From Chloroflexi bacterium bin20 (GTDB lineage Bacteria > Chloroflexota > Anaerolineae > Aggregatilineales > Phototrophicaceae): a stretch of DNA of 64,000 nt. This document shows positions 58,967 through 64,000 of the stretch, in pieces. Position 1 is the first letter of the stretch. Every line of letters starts with the position of its first letter. The notes under the pieces were generated by a model. That model made no database searches. It had not been told where the DNA came from and saw only the letters and a list, made by a program, of their open reading frames with translations. The DNA is taken from the NCBI GenBank assembly GCA_002238485.1, contig MPMG01000010.1, forward strand, positions 62,001 to 126,000, given 5' to 3'. Both the position numbers and the translations under genes were made by a program.

Positions 58967-59994
58967 GGCGCCGCAGTCGCCGCTGCCAGCCGGTCGCTAT
59001 ATTGACGTTGATAATAAGCCAGGTATTCGCCCGTCTTGATCTTGCGCCACCACCATTCGTTGTCGACATACCAACGCACGGTCGCCGCCAAGCCTCGCTC
59101 AAAGTCGTATTCTCGCTGCCAGCCAAGTTCGCGCGCTTTGGCGGCTGTCATGGCATAACGCCGGTCGTGGCCCTCGCGGTCTGGCACATGGCGGATCAGC
59201 GCTGACGGCTTGCCCAGCTGCTCGAGTATCTGCTGCGTGACTTCGATATTATGACGTTGGTTTTCGCCAGCCAGGTTGTAGGCTTCGCCAGTTTTGCCGC
59301 GATGCAATATGCAATCGACGCCGCGCGCATGGTCATCGACATAGAGCCAGTCGCGGATTTGCAAGCCATCGCCATACAAGGGCAGTGGGCGGTCATCCAG
59401 CGCTTCGGTTGTGAAAAAAGGAATCAGCTTTTCCGGGTATTGATAGGGTCCATAGGTGTTGCTGCCGCGCGTTACGACAGTGTCCATGCCATAGGTAACC
59501 TGGTAGGCGCGCAGCATCAACTCGCCGCCGGCTTTGCTGGCAGCATAGGGACTGTTGGGCAGAAAGCGGTCGCCTTCGGCAGACAGACCCTCGTCAATAT
59601 CGCCGTAGACCTCGTCAGTAGAGACCTGGCAGAAGCGACCAATGCCCCGCTTTCGCCCTTCGTCCAGCAGGATATAGACGCCGACGACATCGGTGTGGAT
59701 GAAGGCGTCTGGCGCCAGGATGCTGCGGTCTACATGACTCTCGGCGGCGAAGTTGACGATCGTGTCGATGTTGTGGTCTTGCAACACGCTGTGGACGGCG
59801 GCGCGGTCGGCGATATCGCCGCGTTCGAATCGGTAGTTTGGCTCGTCGCTGACGGGCAGGAGGTTGTCGATATTGCCCGCGTAGGTCAGCTTGTCATAGC
59901 AGATGATAGTGTAGTCGGGATATGTTGCGACCATATGTCGGACGAAGGCGCTGCCAATGAAGCCGGCGCCGCCCGTAACCAGAATGTTCTTCAT
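58963..59994 (-). CDS. rfbB: dTDP-glucose 4,6-dehydratase
   Basis: 343 residues from the ATG at 59994, with GGAGG ahead (frame open to 60177). ILVTGGAGFIGSAFVR, FAAESHVDRSI, STDEVYGD and the catalytic YAASKAGGELMLRAY are all present, then TRGSNTYGPYQYPEKLIP. Second step of dTDP-rhamnose synthesis. 17 bases after rfbA. Confidence 0.94.
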   Translation of the reverse strand: MKNILVTGGAGFIGSAFVRHMVATYPDYTIICYDKLTYAGNIDNLLPVSDEPNYRFERGDIADRAAVHSVLQDHNIDTIVNFAAESHVDRSILAPDAFIHTDVVGVYILLDEGRKRGIGRFCQVSTDEVYGDIDEGLSAEGDRFLPNSPYAASKAGGELMLRAYQVTYGMDTVVTRGSNTYGPYQYPEKLIPFFTTEALDDRPLPLYGDGLQIRDWLYVDDHARGVDCILHRGKTGEAYNLAGENQRHNIEVTQQILEQLGKPSALIRHVPDREGHDRRYAMTAAKARELGWQREYDFERGLAATVRWYVDNEWWWRKIKTGEYLAYYQRQYSDRLAAATAAP

Positions 59995-60011
59995 CGCGCC
60001 TCCGCTGTGAG

Positions 60012-61082
60012 TTAGACCCACATGCTGCTGTGGTCGCCCAGATTCATTTTGATGCCTTTGGGCTTGCCGGCGCTGCGATGGATAGCCGCATTGCGACCGA
60101 TCAGGCTGTCGCGCAGGGTGGCATCGATGTCGCAGACGCGGCTGTTTTCCAAAATGATGCTGCGCTCGATCTCGCAATTGCTGATCTGGCAGCCGTGATA
60201 AATGCTTGTGAAAGGACCGATGTAACTATTCTCTACCACGCTGTCCTTGCCAATGATGGTCGGTCCGCGCAAGACGCTGTTGATGATGCGCGCGCCGGCC
60301 TGCAATGTCACCCGCGCATCGACAGACGAGCAGTCATCAATCTCGGCGCAAGCGGCGATGGCCGGCTCGATCTCTTCCAGCACATAGCTGTTGGCATCCA
60401 GCATATCAGTGGGCTTGCCGGTGTCGATCCACCAGCCGCGATGCACATGCGGGAAAACGCGGCGGCCGTGGTCGACCAGCCACTGGATGGCATCGGTGAT
60501 CTCATATTCGCCGCGCGCCGAAGGTTGGATAGCGTCCACCGCCTCAAAGACATGCCGGTCGAACATGTAGATGCCCACCAGCGCCAGGTTGCTGGGCGGG
60601 TCGGCTGGCTTTTCAATCAACTGCGCAATGCTGCCATCCGCCCGCAGCTTCGCCACGCCATAAGCAGAGGGATTATCCACCTCCTTCAAGACGATCTGGC
60701 TGTTCCAGTCGCTTTGGGCGAAGTCGCGGATAAGCTGGCTGATTCCGCCTTGGATGACATTGTCGCCCAGAAACATCACAAAAGGGTCGTCACGCAAGAA
60801 TTCGCGCGAGATTTTGACCGCGTGCGCCAAGCCGTCCGGGCTGTCTTGGGGAATGTAGGTGAGCGACACATCCCACTGGGCGCCATCTCCCAGCGCGGAG
60901 CGAATTTCTGGCGCGGTATGCCCGACCACGATGCCGATTTCGCGCACGCCCGCTTCTCGAATGGCTTCAATGACGCGCACCAGCACCGGCTTGTTGGCGA
61001 CCGGGATGAGCTGCTTGGCGCGGGTATAGGTCAGCGGATAGAGCCGTGTGCCCTTGCCGCCACTGAGGATGAGGCCTTTCAT
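60012..61082 (-). CDS. rfbA: Glucose-1-phosphate thymidylyltransferase, long form
   Basis: 356 residues from the ATG at 61082; a TTG at 61094 overlaps the previous stop. Nucleotidyltransferase signature GLILSGGKGTRLYPLT, then KQLIPVANKPV, FLGDNVI, and VGIYMFDR. Unlike the roughly 290-residue RmlA, it ends with a left-handed beta-helix (ARIINSVLRGPTIIGKDSVVENSYIGPF, NCEIERSIILE). This long form is common in Chloroflexota, Actinobacteria and archaea. First step of dTDP-rhamnose synthesis. Confidence 0.9.
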   Translation of the reverse strand: MKGLILSGGKGTRLYPLTYTRAKQLIPVANKPVLVRVIEAIREAGVREIGIVVGHTAPEIRSALGDGAQWDVSLTYIPQDSPDGLAHAVKISREFLRDDPFVMFLGDNVIQGGISQLIRDFAQSDWNSQIVLKEVDNPSAYGVAKLRADGSIAQLIEKPADPPSNLALVGIYMFDRHVFEAVDAIQPSARGEYEITDAIQWLVDHGRRVFPHVHRGWWIDTGKPTDMLDANSYVLEEIEPAIAACAEIDDCSSVDARVTLQAGARIINSVLRGPTIIGKDSVVENSYIGPFTSIYHGCQISNCEIERSIILENSRVCDIDATLRDSLIGRNAAIHRSAGKPKGIKMNLGDHSSMWV

Positions 61083-61090
61083 AGACGCGC

Positions 61091-61744
61091 TCAATAGGTC
61101 TCTTGGTTTTCGCGCGGGGCATTGGTCAGCACAGCGCCAACGATGCGCACATGCACGCGCTCCAGCGCCTGACGGGCTTGGGCGGTGTGGTCGCGGCGGG
61201 TATCGCCAGCGCGCACAGCCAACAGCGCCGCATCCAGCTTGATGCCCAGCAGCGCCGCATCGGTGGCCGCCAGCACAGGCGGGCTATCAAAGAGCACAAA
61301 ATCCGCTCGCTGTTTCAGCGCGGCGATGATATCACTCATGCGCTTGCCACCGAGCAGGTCGGCGGGGTTGGGCGGCAGCTCGCCCGTGCAAAGCACCTGC
61401 AAGTTGTCAACGCTGCTGTCGTGCAGAGGCGGGTCGCTAAGGGCTGCATCGTCGACCATCATTTGGCTGACGCCAGTCCGGTTTTCCAAGCCCCAGATCT
61501 TGTGCTGCTGCGGCTGGCGCAGATCGGCATCGACAAGGATGGTGCGGTTGCCCCCTTGCGCGAATGTAACGGCCAGGTTGGCCAACGTTGCGCTCTTTTG
61601 GTCTTCGCGCGCGGCTGAGGTGACCAGCAGGGTCTGTATGGGCTTCTCGACGCTGCTGAACATGAGGTTGGTGCGCAGGCTGCGGTAGGCTTCCGCCGCT
61701 GCCGAGCGAGGCTGGCTGAGTGTGATAAGCGCAGGCAATGCCAT
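61091..61744 (-). CDS. CpsD/CapB-type BY-kinase-like ATPase with atypical P-loop
   Basis: 217 residues from the ATG at 61744. It follows the BY-kinase plan: EAYRSLRTNLMF, Walker A region, Walker A' (TILVDADLRQPQQH), Walker B (FVLFDSPPVLAATDA). The P-loop reads SAAREDQKSAT where the family has a G-x-G-K-S/T, so the glycine before the lysine is a glutamine. The C-terminus has one Tyr (QETY) instead of a Tyr cluster. It may bind ATP weakly or act as a regulatory partner of the Wzz-like protein. Confidence 0.8.
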   Translation of the reverse strand: MALPALITLSQPRSAAAEAYRSLRTNLMFSSVEKPIQTLLVTSAAREDQKSATLANLAVTFAQGGNRTILVDADLRQPQQHKIWGLENRTGVSQMMVDDAALSDPPLHDSSVDNLQVLCTGELPPNPADLLGGKRMSDIIAALKQRADFVLFDSPPVLAATDAALLGIKLDAALLAVRAGDTRRDHTAQARQALERVHVRIVGAVLTNAPRENQETY

Positions 61745-61866
61745 CGTTTGTCCTGTATTCCGCGCAGTGCGCCTCTGTGTCCGCGACATTCTAACGCAGC
61801 TGTCTAATCCGCGTCAGGGTGCAATCGGTTTGCCACTGCCAGATACATTTCTCAAGCGCGAAAGTC

Positions 61867-62739
61867 TCAGTCGACCTCCGCGTCAAAATCAATGTCCAGC
61901 TTCTGCATGTCACTTGCGTCCAGCCGGTCCGCGATCTTGCGCAGGGTTTCGCCCGTCTGCGGATGCGCATAGTCCGGCGCAAGCTCAGCCAGGGGCAGAG
62001 CCACATGCGCATAGCAGCTGATGTCGGTGTCGGGGATGCGCCAGGGCTTGCTGCCGTATTCGAGCATTTCGTCATTCCAAAGCGCGATGTCCAGATCGAT
62101 GGTCCTCGGCGCGTTGATATTGCGGGGATTGCGCTGGCGTTTCAACTTCCTTTCAATGCGGTCGATGACGCGGCGCTTGAAGTCGAGCGGAGAGCGCAGT
62201 GTGTGCGCCATGACAGCCATATTGAGGAAAGCTGGCTGCTGTGTATCGCCTTGTGGCGGACTGCGATAGACAGGCGACAAAGCCAACACAGTCGTCCAGC
62301 CGCGCAGCAGCGCAACAGCTTCGCGCAGGTTGTGCTCTGGCGCGATATTGGAACCCAGCGAGACATAGGCGATGTTGCGCGCATAATCGGCGGGCCGGCG
62401 CACAATGCGAATGCCGACAGAATCGGTATGCCGCAGGGCGCCCGGTTTATGTACGCTGACTTCTACATAGGGCGCGCCAAATTCCAACGTTGCCAAGCGG
62501 GCAATCTGCTCTGCCAGTTTCTCTACCAGGGCAAAACGCCGACTCTTGACGAGTTGGATGACAGCTTTGCTGATTGGCTTGTAATTCAGCGCGTCGTCCG
62601 GGTCATCGCTTTCGCCCGCCAGCCGCATCGTGCTGCCCAGGCGCATGGTGATGACGACATCCTGCCAACTATCCAGCTCGTGCGGGCTGAACCCTATGCG
62701 CGCGCGCAAACGCAGATTCTGGAATTCAATGCTGTCCAT
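61867..62739 (-). CDS. folB-folK: Bifunctional dihydroneopterin aldolase / HPPK
   Basis: 290 residues in two domains. Residues 1 to about 118 are FolB (IEFQNLRLRARIGFSPHELDSWQDVVI, VEKLAEQIARLAT, VEVSVHKPGAL). From about 122 is FolK (AYVSLGSNIAPEHNLREAV, FLNMAV, INAPRTIDLDIALW with the metal-binding aspartates). Two successive steps of tetrahydrofolate synthesis fused. Divergent from folE, which makes its pathway precursor. Confidence 0.92.
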   Translation of the reverse strand: MDSIEFQNLRLRARIGFSPHELDSWQDVVITMRLGSTMRLAGESDDPDDALNYKPISKAVIQLVKSRRFALVEKLAEQIARLATLEFGAPYVEVSVHKPGALRHTDSVGIRIVRRPADYARNIAYVSLGSNIAPEHNLREAVALLRGWTTVLALSPVYRSPPQGDTQQPAFLNMAVMAHTLRSPLDFKRRVIDRIERKLKRQRNPRNINAPRTIDLDIALWNDEMLEYGSKPWRIPDTDISCYAHVALPLAELAPDYAHPQTGETLRKIADRLDASDMQKLDIDFDAEVD

Positions 62740-62837
62740 CGGGGCGCTGTCTGTTCCTGTCAGTCAATGTACCCGTCTTTTGGAGAAGGATGCGCGGCCC
62801 AAAAGTTTGGGCAACGTGTCCAGCGCAGATAACTCGC

Positions 62838-62867
62838 TTGCTTTTTTCATAATTGTTAGCATAGTAT
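62838..62867 (+). promoter_or_regulatory. Promoter of folE
   Basis: TTGCTT and TAGTAT separated by 18 bases in an AT-rich patch between the divergent folate genes; the overlapping minus-strand TATACT (62863-62868) may serve folB-folK. About 60 bases of leader to folE. Confidence 0.5.
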
Positions 62868-62927
62868 ATCAGAAAGGCAGACGAACCATTATTCGAGGAG
62901 TCTGTTCCGCATTCTGAGGACAATTCA

Positions 62928-63635
62928 ATGACGCACCGTGGAAACAGATTGGCTGAGGCAGTTGTCAGCCATGAAACGCAAGGGGTAAGCGTAAAAAACA
63001 ACGGCATTCAGCAGTTGCTGGAGTCGCCAGACCTGCAAAGACGTTACGGATTATCCAGCCAGCCGGTTGACGAAGCAGCGGTGAGGCGCGCAGTTGTCGA
63101 TCTGCTATATGCGCTTGGCGAACAGCCGAGCCGCGAGGGCTTGCTGGATACGCCAAAGCGCGTCGCCAAAGCCTATCGCGAGTTGGTCAGCGGCTATACG
63201 ACCGACCCGGTCAAATTGGTGAACGACGCCATCTTCCATGTCGAATATGCCGACATGATCGTCGTCAACGATATTGAGTATTTCAGCTTGTGCGAGCATC
63301 ACCTGCTGCCTTTCATCGGCCGCGCCCATGTCGCATACATCCCCGATGGCAAGATCATCGGGCTTAGCAAGATCCCGCGTATAGTCGACATGTTTGCTCG
63401 CCGCTTGCAAGTGCAGGAACGTCTGACCCAGCAAGTTGCCGAATTCATCGACGAATTGCTGTCGCCGCGCGGCGTGGCTGTTGCAATGACAGCGCAACAC
63501 ATGTGCTCGATGATTCGCGGTGTGAAGAAGCATCACGCCAGCCTGACCACCAAAGCCATGCTGGGCGAATTTGACTGCAACCGCGACCTGCGCAGCGAGT
63601 TCATATCGCAAATCCAGCGCCAGCCCTTGCTGTAG
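62928..63635 (+). CDS. folE: GTP cyclohydrolase I (type IA)
   Basis: 235 residues. It converts GTP to dihydroneopterin triphosphate. Zinc ligands and active site are seen in [22 protein letters not shown] (C, H) and [16 protein letters not shown] (C); also [30 protein letters not shown] lies ahead of the ATG. It heads the pathway continued by the divergent folB-folK gene. Confidence 0.94.
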   Translation: MTHRGNRLAEAVVSHETQGVSVKNNGIQQLLESPDLQRRYGLSSQPVDEAAVRRAVVDLLYALGEQPSREGLLDTPKRVAKAYRELVSGYTTDPVKLVNDAIFHVEYADMIVVNDIEYFSLCEHHLLPFIGRAHVAYIPDGKIIGLSKIPRIVDMFARRLQVQERLTQQVAEFIDELLSPRGVAVAMTAQHMCSMIRGVKKHHASLTTKAMLGEFDCNRDLRSEFISQIQRQPLL

Positions 63636-63655
63636 CAACTGCTCGGCCTGGCACT

Positions 63656-63683
63656 TTGCACGATTTTCAGTCTGTGCTATACT
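63656..63683 (+). promoter_or_regulatory. Promoter of the metK leader
   Basis: TTGCAC and TATACT separated by 16 bases, with extended CTGTGC before and G after the -10. Transcription from about 63690 gives a leader of about 200 bases holding the riboswitch. Confidence 0.75.
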
Positions 63684-63713
63684 GTGGTTTGCCGCGCGTC
63701 ACAAGGCCCGCGG

Positions 63714-63820
63714 CACTCATCAAGAGCGAGTGAGAGAACCGGCTCTTTGAGCTCGCGGCAACCCCCGAAGCGCTCGGGACGGTGCTAAATCCGGCAGGGT
63801 CGACACTCTGGCAGATGAGC
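63714..63820 (+). ncRNA. SAM-I type riboswitch
   Basis: The closing stem P1 is CTCATC (63716-63721) with GATGAG (63814-63819). Inside are the conserved elements in order: ATCAAGAG of the kink-turn side, GAGAGAACCGGC, CGGCAACC (J3/4), a hairpin with CCCGA/TCGGG, and GGTGCTAAATCC. These are SAM-I family signatures; a SAM-I/IV variant is possible. It senses S-adenosylmethionine, the product of the downstream metK, so repression by product is expected. Confidence 0.9.
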
Positions 63821-63837
63821 GTATCCCCACGATGGAC

Positions 63838-63884
63838 TTCTGCGCCCGCTGCCCCGCACGGCGTTTTTTGTTGCCGCAGAAAGG
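63838..63884 (+). promoter_or_regulatory. Possible expression platform hiding the metK ribosome site
   Basis: TTCTGCG (63838-63844) pairs with CGCAGAA (63875-63881), which abuts the ribosome site AAAGG. A T6 run (63864-63869) inside is preceded by only a weak stem, so translation control is favoured over termination. This is inference. Confidence 0.4.
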
Positions 63885-63890
63885 TTTAGC

Positions 63891-64000
63891 ATGCCAAGCA
63901 CTTTCATGACATCGCCCAAGTATCACTTCACTTCGGAGTCCGTATCCGAGGGGCATCCCGACAAAATTTGCGACCAGATCAGCGATGCGGTGCTGGATGC
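63891..64000 (+). CDS. metK: S-adenosylmethionine synthetase, N-terminal fragment
   Basis: The first 36 codons, cut by the window end. [28 protein letters not shown] is the MetK N-terminus (only parts quoted: [13 protein letters not shown]), including the ATP-binding His of GHPDK. Start at ATG 63891 with AAAGG ahead; ATG 63906 is also possible. Makes SAM from methionine and ATP; under the SAM riboswitch above. Confidence 0.93.
   Translation, partial: MPSTFMTSPKYHFTSESVSEGHPDKICDQISDAVLD

Overview
The window looks like a bacterial chromosome of the Chloroflexota type, probably Anaerolineae-like. This is inferred from GC-rich sequence, a ribonuclease J, a bactofilin, a principal sigma factor and Pro/Thr-rich tails on surface proteins, together with frequent TTG/GTG starts behind good Shine-Dalgarno sites. 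No rRNA, tRNA or CRISPR array was seen.

Layout. 0-8.7 kb: the tail of an EamA-type permease, an aminoglycoside phosphotransferase-like kinase, and a complete branched-chain amino-acid (Liv) ABC operon on the minus strand with two tandem substrate-binding proteins. 8.9-14.6 kb: a plus-strand cluster with a CgeB-like glycosyltransferase, an alpha-toroid-like protein, a His/Cys-motif protein and, most notably, two genes interrupted by in-frame TGA codons at exactly the positions expected for selenocysteine (an AhpD-like CxxU protein and a UGSC-family protein). They flank a thioredoxin-fused protein, and each TGA is followed by a SECIS-like hairpin. 14.6-26.8 kb: fabF, an M16 peptidase pair, a lone AT-richer GmrSD-type restriction gene, trmB, an MFS transporter, an aminotransferase, the primary sigma factor and a membrane protein.

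27.0-41.75 kb: a compact phage-derived element. It has a HTH protein, a roughly 1-kb non-coding stretch packed with palindromes and G/C homopolymers, HNH endonuclease, terminase, portal, a fused protease-scaffold-capsid protein, connector, tail terminator-like, tail and fibre proteins, many tiny translationally coupled membrane or unknown genes, and a lytic transglycosylase, closed by a strong terminator. No integrase, repressor, tape-measure or replication gene is recognisable, so it is a remnant, a satellite or a gene-transfer-agent-like cassette rather than an obviously complete prophage.

41.9-52.5 kb: SH3-like anchored protein, modAB, arsC, a probable frameshifted small gene, isocitrate dehydrogenase, ribonuclease J, a LolD-type ATPase, a phosphoribosyltransferase, comEA-like, a sugar-type ABC ATPase, lipoyl synthase; then bactofilin. 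53-62 kb: a minus-strand surface-polysaccharide operon (BY-kinase-like ATPase, dTDP-rhamnose genes rfbA/B/D without rfbC, three glycosyltransferases, a Wzz-like protein, an SDR) with rnhB embedded in it. 61.9-64 kb: divergent folate genes (folB-folK fusion and folE), then a SAM-I riboswitch leading into metK, which runs off the end.

Promoters recur with an extended -10 of the form TGTGC-TAnAnT-G, both in chromosomal genes and in the phage element.
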